This document shows positions 8,334 through 16,795 of a stretch of DNA of 64,000 bases, piece after piece (position 1 is the stretch's first letter; the number at the start of each line of letters is the position of its first letter). The DNA is from Legionella sp. GTDB taxonomy: Bacteria; Pseudomonadota; Gammaproteobacteria; Legionellales; Legionellaceae. Position numbers and translations under genes: made by a program. The stretch covers positions 284,001 through 348,000 of the forward strand of contig JACETI010000003.1 in the NCBI GenBank assembly GCA_013911415.1. Reading direction: 5' to 3'. The notes under the pieces were generated by a model. That model had not been told where the DNA came from. It made no database searches and saw only the letters and a program-made list of their open reading frames with translations.

Positions 8334-10604
8334 CTAGGAAAATTTATTTGCTGTTATTACTGATTTCTCTTTAGAAAGATCCTCTGTATCATTCTTACAA
8401 TGTGCTGGTGAGTTACTAAAGAAGTGAGGTGTATTCCATTCAGCTGAAAAGGAAACATCAGCGCGACTCTCAGACATTAAGGTTTTTAAACGCTCTGACA
8501 CTTCCGTTTTCTCACCGAGAAGCACTTCCCATGATTGATTAGACATGAGCAGTTTGGGATCTAGTTTCTGATTTACAATAAATTTGCTCAGCACCAATAA
8601 GGCTATTTTATTTTTAGTGGCTAAAGCGATATCAAAAGGGGTTTGGTCTTTGTGATTTTTTAGTAGGATATTTGCCCTATTTTCTAATAAAAATTCAAGC
8701 AGCGCTGTATCAATACTATCATTAAAATTGTAGGATAAGCGGCAAGCATTGTGGAGAGCGGTATTACCTTTCTTATCGACCCTATTAACGTCGACAACAC
8801 CCGTTTCCAGCAAACGTTTAGCAATATCTGTTCGCCAAGAGAGACAAGCTAAATCAAAACCGGTTAGTCCATTCTCCGCAGCACCATTGATCTCAAGCTC
8901 AGGGCGTTTCAACAACTCTTCAACCAGCGGTAACGCTCCTCTACGACAAGCAGCACCTAGCGGCGTCAGATCACCTTTACATGGTTGATTGATTCCTACC
9001 TTGTACTTGAGCAGCTCTTGAGCAACGGGTAAGTTGCCCTCTCCACAAGCCACATAAAAAGGAGTATTACCCTCTTCAGGCGCATCGTTTAACCGCAGGC
9101 CTTTGCAATTTAAAAATGCTTCAACGACTTTTAATTTTCCCAAAGCACATACTTTCCAAAAAAGCGAGCATCCTAATTCATGCTTTTCGTTGACATCGAT
9201 ACGAGGGTCCGCTAACAGTAATCTGACCAATTCGTCATGACCCTTTTCACTCGCAAGAGCAAGCGGGGAAAATCTCCCATTTTTGAGCTGGTTAACATCC
9301 GTGTCAGAACGGCTAAGGAATTTTCGCAGAGTCTCTACTTGATTCAGTTCACAAGCTAAATGTAACGGGCCATATCCTGCCACTCCAGCGTTAATGAGCA
9401 GATCGTTGCGGTTTAAAAATAGGTCGATAATATCTGAAGCATTGTTGGCTACTGCGAACCATAGGGCAGAATGGCCACCGCTAGTTAATTGATTGATATC
9501 CAGTTCTTTTTGTTTCATTAACTCTTCAACAATTTCGCTAGCGCTAGCATCAGCAGCCATGATGAGCGGTGTGCTTCCCGAAGAAGTGATCGCTTTATTA
9601 ATATCAACCTTATCGGTTTGTAGCACTTTCTGAACCAGAGGCAAGTTTTTTGAGCGACATGCTAAATGCAAGAGTCCCATGCCCTCGCTGTTCTCCATTA
9701 ACACTTGTTCCGAGGTAAGTGCATAAGACTCACTGAGCGAGTCCCAAAAAGGCGCCCACTGTTGTATATCGCTCTTTTGATTTGAGATAACGATCGTTTG
9801 TAAAAGAAGCAAATTACTGCTATCGAATGAGATAAATAAGCTATCCACCATTTCAGCATGGTTTAAAAGGCGAAAGTACGAGGGATTAGCTGCGTACCGT
9901 GTAAAATCATTGGTATCAACGTAGACCCAATGATTATATTTTATGTCATAAGTCACTAATAATATATGCGCTTGACTGCACATAACAATCGGTAATTTAT
10001 AGGACAATTTTTTTAAAACTGTTGATAAATGGAGCAGATAACTAGAAAGCGTTTCTCTATTAAAAAGGTAAGAGTGATCAAATATCCGATGCAAATTAAC
10101 CGTTTCTGACGTTTCTACATGCCTAAAAGAATAAAGAATATTGTAATCCGTTTGTAAAACATTAAATTGATTAAAAAGTTCAGGGTGATTACCGGGATTT
10201 TGAAAGAGCTCAATCCCATCGAATAAAGCAATAACCTGAAGGCGCGCATTATCTTGTTCATCCAGGATTTTTCGTGTAACTACTTTTTTTCTGGTGTCCT
10301 CGATATCATTAACTAAGGTTTTAAATGAAACTGGTAAGTCCCAAGGGCAGTCACTTTTTTGATAGGATGCAATAAAGGTTAATATCTTGAAAAAATTTTC
10401 TTCTTGATTATCCAACATTGCTTGAAGAAGCATTAAAGTAAAACCATTACAAAGTCCTCGCCTAATATTTTCATAGCCAAGTAAATTTGCTAAGTATATT
10501 AAGTCACCATGCTTTATTTTATAGGGTAGTGGTGTAGGATTATTGTGTTCTTTTTTGAGCGAAGGCGTTTTGATTGAACTTTCAGTTTCTGAAGGGTTTT
10601 TCAT
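8334..10604 (-). CDS. Ankyrin-repeat protein with C58-like cysteine protease domain, paralog 4
   Basis: 756 residues and the first gene of the leftward cluster. Triad residues: Cys52 in GLCNGF, His213 in AHILLVTY, Asp230 in YVDTNDF; FDG at about 128-130. Ankyrin repeats cover about 310-680, with classic 'G.T.L..A...G....V..LL....V.IN' units. The tail is rich in Ser, Thr, Glu and Lys, as in many Dot/Icm-type substrates, but no defined signal can be proven. The promoter has both halves of a PmrA-like box. Alternative reading: a structural effector whose papain-like fold is catalytically dead. The invariant triad over four copies argues against that. Confidence 0.75.
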   Translation of the reverse strand: MKNPSETESSIKTPSLKKEHNNPTPLPYKIKHGDLIYLANLLGYENIRRGLCNGFTLMLLQAMLDNQEENFFKILTFIASYQKSDCPWDLPVSFKTLVNDIEDTRKKVVTRKILDEQDNARLQVIALFDGIELFQNPGNHPELFNQFNVLQTDYNILYSFRHVETSETVNLHRIFDHSYLFNRETLSSYLLHLSTVLKKLSYKLPIVMCSQAHILLVTYDIKYNHWVYVDTNDFTRYAANPSYFRLLNHAEMVDSLFISFDSSNLLLLQTIVISNQKSDIQQWAPFWDSLSESYALTSEQVLMENSEGMGLLHLACRSKNLPLVQKVLQTDKVDINKAITSSGSTPLIMAADASASEIVEELMKQKELDINQLTSGGHSALWFAVANNASDIIDLFLNRNDLLINAGVAGYGPLHLACELNQVETLRKFLSRSDTDVNQLKNGRFSPLALASEKGHDELVRLLLADPRIDVNEKHELGCSLFWKVCALGKLKVVEAFLNCKGLRLNDAPEEGNTPFYVACGEGNLPVAQELLKYKVGINQPCKGDLTPLGAACRRGALPLVEELLKRPELEINGAAENGLTGFDLACLSWRTDIAKRLLETGVVDVNRVDKKGNTALHNACRLSYNFNDSIDTALLEFLLENRANILLKNHKDQTPFDIALATKNKIALLVLSKFIVNQKLDPKLLMSNQSWEVLLGEKTEVSERLKTLMSESRADVSFSAEWNTPHFFSNSPAHCKNDTEDLSKEKSVITANKFS

Positions 10605-10633
10605 TGCTACGATCGTTAAACAACTTTCAACAA

Positions 10634-10666
10634 ACTATACGTAGCAATTATTAAGAAAATATTAGA
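10634..10666 (-). promoter_or_regulatory. PmrA-like box and -10 element of ankyrin paralog 4
   Basis: Minus strand: TCTAATATT-TT-CTTAATAAT (10666-10647), matching cTTAATatT at 7 of 9 and 8 of 9 positions with the correct two-base spacer. After exactly seven bases comes TATAGT (10639-10634), 29 bases before the ATG. The box therefore overlaps the expected -35 region, as in known PmrA-activated promoters. Confidence 0.6.
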
Positions 10667-10775
10667 TCATACTGATCTTTTATTGTAAATAATGACGTTG
10701 GTAAATCAGAACTTCGACACCTAAGGAAGTGTTAATGTGGTTTAGGAGAAACAACATCAACGATTAAGCAATCGA

Positions 10776-11969
10776 TTATTCGTTCCTTAAAGAGACAAGC
10801 GCTTGCAATTTAGCTGCTCGGTTGGCAGGATAAAACCCAAAAAAAATGCCAGTCACAACCGATACGAGAAATCCCACTAGCGGTGGTGTCCAAAAAAATA
10901 CTATTGCCCAATGATTCACCTTTGCAACAGTAACCGTAATTAACAGTCCTAATAACACACCGCCACATCCACCAATGAATGATAACAAGGCTGATTCCAT
11001 CAAAAATAACCCTTGAATCTCTCGATTCTTAGCCCCTACTGCTTTGCGAATACCAATTTCTTTTTTACGCTCACTAACAGAGACAAGCATTACATTCATA
11101 ATGCCAATGCCCCCTACAAGCAGTGAGATCCCGCCAATTACCGCTAACAATAGAGAAAAAACTTCCCCTTGGTTCTCCATGCTTGTAATAATTTGCTGTG
11201 CACTTCGGAAGAAAACACCAGCCTTTGGTGCATGTTGCAAAACCACTGTTTCAATTTGTTGAATAATATCGGCAAGAGCATTTCGATTATTTAAGAGCAT
11301 CACCGCATAATTGACTTTGCTGTTTTTGCTTATGAGAGGCATGCCAGCCACCGGAATAACCACCGCACGGTTCATGTTTTCATTAAAAAAAGTATTCTCT
11401 TGCCATGGTTTCATCACTCCAATAATGGCGTAAAGAACCTGACCGATGCGTATATGTTTGCCAATCGGGCTATCCAAGGTAACACGTCGTAACTGCTCTG
11501 CTATTTGATCCCCAACCACACAAAAATGTTCAAATGATTCGACCGAAGAAACAAAATGCCCATCAGATAAATGCACTTTCAGAATTTGTGCGAGATTCTC
11601 ATCTGCACCAATCACCACCCCTTGCAAGGGACGGCTTTCAAAGCTGATCAACGGGTAGGCGGTGCTGTAAGGGGCAATTTGGCTAACGCCGGGTACGTAT
11701 TTAGGAATTTCTCGCCAGTAAGTAAGCGGTAAATTATCGTCTCCTGTATTAGACGCTGTTGCCGTTTTTTGGTAAACCGACAATGACAGTAAATTCGTTC
11801 CCAGTTGTTTGAATTGCTCCAATGCTGCTTGGGTGGCAAGTTGTCCGCAACTCATCAATGCAACAACTGCAGCTGTACCGACCAATATCCCTAAAACCGC
11901 TAAAAAAGTGCGCAACTTAGCTGCCAGTAGATTCACTTTTGCTTGTTGAAAATGGAGCACTAAATTCAT
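10776..11969 (-). CDS. MacB-type ABC transporter permease
   Basis: 397 residues. One transmembrane helix near the N-terminus (about 20-45), a large periplasmic MacB-PCD-like domain (about 50-255) and three C-terminal helices forming an FtsX domain (about 270-390, with 'GGIGIMNVMLVSVSERKKEIGIRKAVGA'-like sequence). The ATPase is a separate gene, as in the split MacB-like exporters. With that ATPase, the adaptor and the TolC-like protein upstream it should form a tripartite pump that couples ATP hydrolysis to export of a drug, peptide or lipid from the periplasm. It overlaps the ATPase gene by 4 bases, indicating translational coupling. It is the last gene of the operon; only a weak imperfect hairpin follows. 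Confidence 0.88.
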   Translation of the reverse strand: MNLVLHFQQAKVNLLAAKLRTFLAVLGILVGTAAVVALMSCGQLATQAALEQFKQLGTNLLSLSVYQKTATASNTGDDNLPLTYWREIPKYVPGVSQIAPYSTAYPLISFESRPLQGVVIGADENLAQILKVHLSDGHFVSSVESFEHFCVVGDQIAEQLRRVTLDSPIGKHIRIGQVLYAIIGVMKPWQENTFFNENMNRAVVIPVAGMPLISKNSKVNYAVMLLNNRNALADIIQQIETVVLQHAPKAGVFFRSAQQIITSMENQGEVFSLLLAVIGGISLLVGGIGIMNVMLVSVSERKKEIGIRKAVGAKNREIQGLFLMESALLSFIGGCGGVLLGLLITVTVAKVNHWAIVFFWTPPLVGFLVSVVTGIFFGFYPANRAAKLQALVSLRNE

Positions 11970-12670
11970 TGAAGCGACTCAATTTGTCCATCGACAATCG
12001 TAATGCGGCGCTTACATTGCGCAGCGATTTGATGATCATGGGTCACAAGGAGAACGGTTTTTCCTTCGGCGTGCAAACTTAAAAAAAGATCCATGATGGT
12101 TGCACCTGTTTTAGAATCCAAGGCACCGGTGGGCTCATCCGCTAAAATCATTTGAGGATCACCTACTAAGGCTCTTGCGATGGCAACTCGTTGCTGCTGA
12201 CCTCCCGATAATTGAGTGGGCTTACGCTCAGCAAAAGCATCCATCCCGACGCGTTTTAACGCCGTCATTACACGTTCTTCAATCTCGGATGGCTTCAAGT
12301 GACGATAGATTAAAGGAAGCGCAACGTTTTGCTTTGCACTAAATCGAGGCAATAAATTAAATTGTTGAAAGACAAAACCAATGGCTTGGTTACGAAAACT
12401 CGCTAAAGCATCTTCATCAAGATTTGCCACATTTTGCTGCTTAAAAACATAGTCACCCTTATCTGCTTTATCCAGAAAACCGAGAATATTCATTAATGTT
12501 GATTTACCAGAACCCGATGCACCAACGATTGCCACCATTTCACCTGAGTAAATGGTCACAGAAATGCCTTTAAGAATGAATGTCTCAGCATCCTTGTTCG
12601 AGTAGCTTTTAAAAATATTATGTAAGCGAATCAGAGGAGGCATTGACGGTTCATTAAACAAAACAGTCAC
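11966..12670 (-). CDS. MacB/LolD-type ABC transporter ATP-binding protein
   Basis: 234 residues with a complete nucleotide-binding domain: Walker A GASGSGKS (about 49-56), Q-loop FQQFNLLPRF, signature LSGGQQQR, Walker B ILADEPTGALD and H-loop VTHD. The length and sequence fit the MacB/LolD class that powers mechanotransmission exporters. GTG at 12670 is the first possible start but its AGG touches the start codon; an in-frame ATG at 12643 (MPPLIRLHN) is an alternative. It lies 29 bases after the adaptor gene and overlaps the permease gene. Confidence 0.9.
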   Translation of the reverse strand: MTVLFNEPSMPPLIRLHNIFKSYSNKDAETFILKGISVTIYSGEMVAIVGASGSGKSTLMNILGFLDKADKGDYVFKQQNVANLDEDALASFRNQAIGFVFQQFNLLPRFSAKQNVALPLIYRHLKPSEIEERVMTALKRVGMDAFAERKPTQLSGGQQQRVAIARALVGDPQMILADEPTGALDSKTGATIMDLFLSLHAEGKTVLLVTHDHQIAAQCKRRITIVDGQIESLQ

Positions 12671-12699
12671 CTGTAAAGCGACTTTGCATTTTTATAGCC

Positions 12700-13860
12700 T
12701 CAGCTGTTAGGTTGATATTCAAGAATATCTCCTGCTTGTAGACCATCTAAAACCACCACCTTATCTGCCAGCGCACTGCCGGTTGTAATCGGTTGCTTTT
12801 TGAGCTTCCCATCCAAGCCTTTCACAACAACCAAGCTTTTTCCTTGATATTGCTCGATAGCAGCTATAGGTATCATCAGTTGTTCTTGCCCATCCATTGG
12901 CACTTCTATAGTAGCACTCATTCCTATTTTGACGCGTGCCTGTTGTGCTTTGGTTAAGGTTTTTACCTCAATTAATGCCTTAAAGGACGGCAATCCTCCA
13001 CTGGCTTGTGTGGCTTGTACGTTCACCATACTTAGTTTCCCTTCTAGACGCTCTTTGCCGAGTGCCAACCCCGTAATCAAAGCTGTCATGCCAGGATGCA
13101 CCTTGTCAATATCGACTTCTGGAACGTCAATCTCGATACTCACTCCGGATAGATCACCAACTACCGCAACAACTTGTCCCGCTTTTAAGGTTGATCCCAC
13201 ACGCAATTTCCCAGCTTTATCGTCAGAGGATTGGGTGGGATACAATAAGACGCCGCATGCCGGTGCTTTTAAATGAATGGTTTGGTGCTCAGTGGTTAAG
13301 GCTTGTCTAACTTTACTAAATTCCGATAAAGAAAGTGCTGTCAAATCTTCTGTAGGTTGCCCATCTATTTTAGCCAGGGTTTCGTGTAACTTACGTGTGC
13401 TTTCCATCAATGTAATACGTGCGGTATCAACACTTGATTTTTCGTGGATGTAATTGTTTTTTGCAAGTAACCCTGCTTGCCACAATGCCTCTGTACCGGC
13501 AAATTTAGTTTTTGCCAACGTATAGTTATCTTTCGCTTTAAGATAATCGGTTAAAGTTTCATTGTATTGTTTTTGTAGCTCGCTGGAACGAAGGCTGAGC
13601 ACTGCTTCGTCTTGTTTAACCCATTGTCCATAATGGTAATGCAGCGCTTCTACTACCCCTTCCACTGGACTTGTAATTGCACTTTCTTTCAACGGTTGCA
13701 TAGTCCCAGTAAAATAGAGCGATTTATGCATAGCTTCAGTTGTTACTTTGTAAGATTGTAGCGAGTGCGACGCTTCTTTTTTCTTACTTTTATGACAGGC
13801 CGGGATGCCCGCTAACACTATCAGAGAAAATAAAAAGAAAATCAGATTGCTTTTATTCAT
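12700..13860 (-). CDS. MacA/HlyD-type periplasmic adaptor, probable lipoprotein
   Basis: 386 residues. The N-terminus has a hydrophobic core followed by Cys22 in a lipobox-like IPAC, so it may be lipid-anchored. An N-terminal half-lipoyl motif (VEGVVEALHYHYGQWVKQDE), a coiled-coil hairpin (about 95-200), the second half-lipoyl (HLKAPACGVLLYP), then beta-barrel and membrane-proximal domains identify the RND/MacA adaptor class. It bridges the inner-membrane transporter and the TolC-like channel. Its ATG overlaps the tolC-like stop codon (TGATG), so the two are translationally coupled. Confidence 0.88.
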   Translation of the reverse strand: MNKSNLIFFLFSLIVLAGIPACHKSKKKEASHSLQSYKVTTEAMHKSLYFTGTMQPLKESAITSPVEGVVEALHYHYGQWVKQDEAVLSLRSSELQKQYNETLTDYLKAKDNYTLAKTKFAGTEALWQAGLLAKNNYIHEKSSVDTARITLMESTRKLHETLAKIDGQPTEDLTALSLSEFSKVRQALTTEHQTIHLKAPACGVLLYPTQSSDDKAGKLRVGSTLKAGQVVAVVGDLSGVSIEIDVPEVDIDKVHPGMTALITGLALGKERLEGKLSMVNVQATQASGGLPSFKALIEVKTLTKAQQARVKIGMSATIEVPMDGQEQLMIPIAAIEQYQGKSLVVVKGLDGKLKKQPITTGSALADKVVVLDGLQAGDILEYQPNS

Positions 13861-15572
13861 CAGGCATACCGAAGGTTAATTTGCCACGCATCTAAGGTCG
13901 TTCCAAGAAGACGCTGTAGTGCGGCTAACTGGTTTAAATAAGCGATTTTTGCCGTCATCAAGCCTATTTGCGACTGTATCAGTTGATTTTGTGTGTTACT
14001 TAAATCTAACGCACTTGAAATGCCAGCAGCCATTTTCTTTTTTTCTAATTCATAGGATTGCATCGCTAACTTTACTTGTTTCTGAGCAAGTTCATAACGC
14101 TTAACCAAACTTTCCATATTCATAATCAATGTCGTAATATTGGTTTCCAGCGTTCGCTTCGATGCAATCAGGCTTAGCCTTGCTTTTTCTAATTGTACTT
14201 TTGCTTGTATCAGCTGGTTACGTTGACCCTTATCTTGAATCGGAATCCTTAAGTTTATTGTTGCAGATTCTGTAATGTTTTGGCCATTAAAAATACGATT
14301 AACCCCTTTGCGATCAGCGTAATTCGCAACCTCTGCCAGGCGGCCACTCTCAATCCCACCGGTAAAATCAAGCTGCCATAATTGTTCGTTTTTGGCCACT
14401 TTATAAGCGCGTTCTGCTGAACGAACAACCATCTTTTGCGCTAAATATTCCACATTATGACACAACGCGCGATTTATTGAAGCTTTTTTATCCGGAATCG
14501 TCATCGTTGGCATATTAATATCACTGGGTACAAGTAACTGCATTTGAGGATCGAGACCAATACTTCTCAATAGATTCTGGGCGGTTGTTTTAAATTCATT
14601 TTCAGCCTGTTCGACCATCAAGCTCAGTGATTCGATTTGGTAAGATTGCTGAATGTTCGCCGTTGGTTCAAGGTGACCGCTTTCAATTTTCTTTTCGTTA
14701 ATCGCATAGGTTTTTTTTGCTTCTTTCAATTGTGCTTTTTGATTCTCAAGATTGTTACCACTCAAAATTAAAGCTCGATACTCCATGATAACCTGGGTAA
14801 CTTGATCACTAACCGATTGGTTTAACTGCAGTTTATTAAGAAAATCGTTATCTTGTGCATTTAATAGGGCTGCCGCATTTACATCCTTACCAAACCCGCG
14901 CAATAAAGGTTGGGTAATTTGTAGGTTAAGAACAGGGGTGTACATTAAATAGTTAGGAACTGCATTGTCTAGATTCAAGTGAACCTGTGTTCCGTATTGG
15001 GTTTTTAAATTAACTTCAGGTGTCCCTATGTAGGTGTTGACCCGTGCTCCTCCAACGCCCTCATAGTGAGTACGTTGGGTCGCTACCGATCCAGCCAGTG
15101 CATACTGCAATTCGAATGCATTTTGCGCAATGCGTAATTGATAACGTTGGATAATCCGATCTAATTCAGCGTTTTGAATATTCGGGTTATACCGCAACGC
15201 TAATAAAATAGCTTCTCGTAGTGTCAGCCGTTTGCTTTTTGATTGATTTGCTTTAGGAGCAGTTGGAATATCGACCCAATGATCGAGTAAATATTCAGGG
15301 TTGGCCATTGCTATACTTAATCGGTCGTTAGCGGACTCGATTTTTGCTGCTTCCTCTTTAGGATCCTCTGTCCATCGATACAGCAAGGTAGGTTTTTCGC
15401 GAGATTTAACCGCGGCCGTCTTGCTCTTCGCTGTTAACATCGGCCCTGCTGCACTAGCAGCAGGAGTAGCCATAGCACACGGCTGTGAGAGAATGAAACA
15501 GGTAGTCATTATCACGGCCAAAGACATCCTGATTTTAAAACAAAATCGAACCACTAGCGTTACTTCATACAA
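13860..15572 (-). CDS. TolC-family outer membrane efflux protein
   Basis: 570 residues. After a signal peptide (hydrophobic segment ending near PCAMA) and a linker of about 90 residues, the protein has the duplicated outer membrane efflux protein domain: 'LTLREAILLALRYNPNIQNAELD' opens the first repeat, and a second helical repeat follows with 'ARLSLIASKRTLETNITTLIMNMESLVKRYELAQKQV'. Trimeric homologs form the outer-membrane and periplasmic channel of tripartite pumps. The first in-frame start is TTG at 15572; ATG at 15527 is possible but would remove the basic residues ahead of the hydrophobic stretch. First gene of the leftward exporter operon, so the pump carries a dedicated channel. Confidence 0.88.
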   Translation of the reverse strand: MYEVTLVVRFCFKIRMSLAVIMTTCFILSQPCAMATPAASAAGPMLTAKSKTAAVKSREKPTLLYRWTEDPKEEAAKIESANDRLSIAMANPEYLLDHWVDIPTAPKANQSKSKRLTLREAILLALRYNPNIQNAELDRIIQRYQLRIAQNAFELQYALAGSVATQRTHYEGVGGARVNTYIGTPEVNLKTQYGTQVHLNLDNAVPNYLMYTPVLNLQITQPLLRGFGKDVNAAALLNAQDNDFLNKLQLNQSVSDQVTQVIMEYRALILSGNNLENQKAQLKEAKKTYAINEKKIESGHLEPTANIQQSYQIESLSLMVEQAENEFKTTAQNLLRSIGLDPQMQLLVPSDINMPTMTIPDKKASINRALCHNVEYLAQKMVVRSAERAYKVAKNEQLWQLDFTGGIESGRLAEVANYADRKGVNRIFNGQNITESATINLRIPIQDKGQRNQLIQAKVQLEKARLSLIASKRTLETNITTLIMNMESLVKRYELAQKQVKLAMQSYELEKKKMAAGISSALDLSNTQNQLIQSQIGLMTAKIAYLNQLAALQRLLGTTLDAWQINLRYA

Positions 15573-15589
15573 ATTTTCATGAGTACATC

Positions 15590-16396
15590 CTAAATTATAC
15601 TCCGCCCGCCATCAACGTTCAGCACTTGTCCTGTAATAAACGCATTGGTCGCTAACGCTAAGACGGCTTCTGCGACATAAATGGGATTACCATGACGTTT
15701 CAACGGTGTTTGAGCCACAATTTGATCTTGAACAGCCTGCGTTAACTGATTCTGATACTCAGGCCAGGCAACTGCCCCGGGCGCCACGGCGTTTACACGA
15801 ACGTGCGGTGCAAATTCTCGCGCCAATGCTTTGGTTTGCATCACTAACGCCGCTTTGGTTTGGCAATATATCGCATAATGTTTAAGGGGCTTGTTTGCAT
15901 GAATATCTGTCAGGTTAATGATAGCACCTTGATGGGTTTTTAAGGATTCATAAGCATACTGACTCAACAAAAAAGGTACTCGAACATTTAAGTGGAATAA
16001 ATCTGCCCAGAGGTTAGCTTCTTCTGCTTTCTCTGCTTCTTTTTTTTCTTGTTCTGCTTGTGGCTCGCCTGCTGTATGGGTTGTGAATGCTAGCGGCAAT
16101 TGATTGCGGTAAAAAACTGACGCATTATTTACCAAAAGATCGAGACGTCCCTTCCACTGCAAAGCATCTGCTATTAAAGCACTTACAGCTCCCTTTTGTC
16201 TCAAATCGTAACGCAACAAATGGGCACTCTTAAATTGTTGCGCATTGAATGCATCAACAAGCGCTTCCCCATCTACAACAGACTGATTACAATGCACGAT
16301 CACATCATAGCCAGCTCTATGTAATCGCTGGGAGATGGCAGCGCCTATACGCCGCGCAGCGCCAGTAACAAGAGCAACTTTTCTATGCATTATCAA
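15590..16396 (-). CDS. Pteridine reductase-like short-chain dehydrogenase
   Basis: 268 residues, complete SDR fold: TGAARRIG nucleotide motif near the N-terminus, NNASVF, Tyr-x3-Lys as YCQTK, and the C-terminal GQVLNVDGGRS. The TGxxxRxG version with a basic third position is typical of NADPH-dependent pteridine reductases (PTR1/FolM-like), which reduce dihydropterins or dihydrofolate. An acidic, Ala/Glu/Lys-rich insertion (about 105-126) interrupts the domain. A PTPS-family protein that may act in the same pterin pathway lies 20 kb away. The gene sits 17 bases downstream of the tolC-like start region and directly after a broken DUF2520 gene, whose stop overlaps its first codons. Confidence 0.8.
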   Translation of the reverse strand: MIMHRKVALVTGAARRIGAAISQRLHRAGYDVIVHCNQSVVDGEALVDAFNAQQFKSAHLLRYDLRQKGAVSALIADALQWKGRLDLLVNNASVFYRNQLPLAFTTHTAGEPQAEQEKKEAEKAEEANLWADLFHLNVRVPFLLSQYAYESLKTHQGAIINLTDIHANKPLKHYAIYCQTKAALVMQTKALAREFAPHVRVNAVAPGAVAWPEYQNQLTQAVQDQIVAQTPLKRHGNPIYVAEAVLALATNAFITGQVLNVDGGRSII

Positions 16397-16493
16397 TACC
16401 TTGTATGTTAATCAAGCGCTTTTGAGCCAAAAGCTTTTCAAGTGTTTGTGCTACTTTGCCAACACCTACAATATTCATTGATGGTAACGCCAT
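16383..16493 (-). pseudogene. Remnant of a DUF2520 Rossmann-fold protein (N-terminal stub)
   Basis: A 36-codon reading frame beginning MALPSMNIVGVGKVAQTL and ending at a TAG inside the first codons of the SDR gene. Its sequence matches the first beta-alpha-beta unit of the intact DUF2520 protein encoded at 58961-59827: NI-[VI]-G-x-G near the start, a shared Thr, a Leu-Leu pair and L-[IV]-N-I-x-x-I, giving 12 identities over 31 aligned residues by hand count. The remaining roughly 250 residues are absent. I read it as the decayed 5' end of a second copy, possibly still translated ahead of the SDR. Confidence 0.5.
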
Positions 16494-16795
16494 GACGATT
16501 GAATCAACGGTGAAAAAAACCTACCCCATCCTAGCATAACGCCACCTTAGATCTCACCCTGCGTCACAACCTTGACTTTTGATAATATTAACCTCATTCT
16601 GTTTAAGAAGGACAATACAGAAGCTTTAGCAATACAGATTTCTTTGTTCACTATAGCCTTCGAGTGTATTCACGCATTACAAGTTCGCCAACTTCTTGCA
16701 GTCACTGCCTCGCAGACAGGCTTCATCTTGTAACCTGATGATCTTTTATTTAAACCTTTGCAGCTCTCTTGCATCACAAGAGAAAGGGGCTTTCT
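16494..16795. other. Intergenic stretch, no gene seen
   Basis: About 300 bases between the leftward DUF2520 stub and the rightward EEP gene. It presumably holds divergent promoters. A TTGACT occurs near 16573 without a convincing -10, and a short GCCT/AGGC hairpin lies near 16708. No RNA gene was recognised. Confidence 0.4.
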
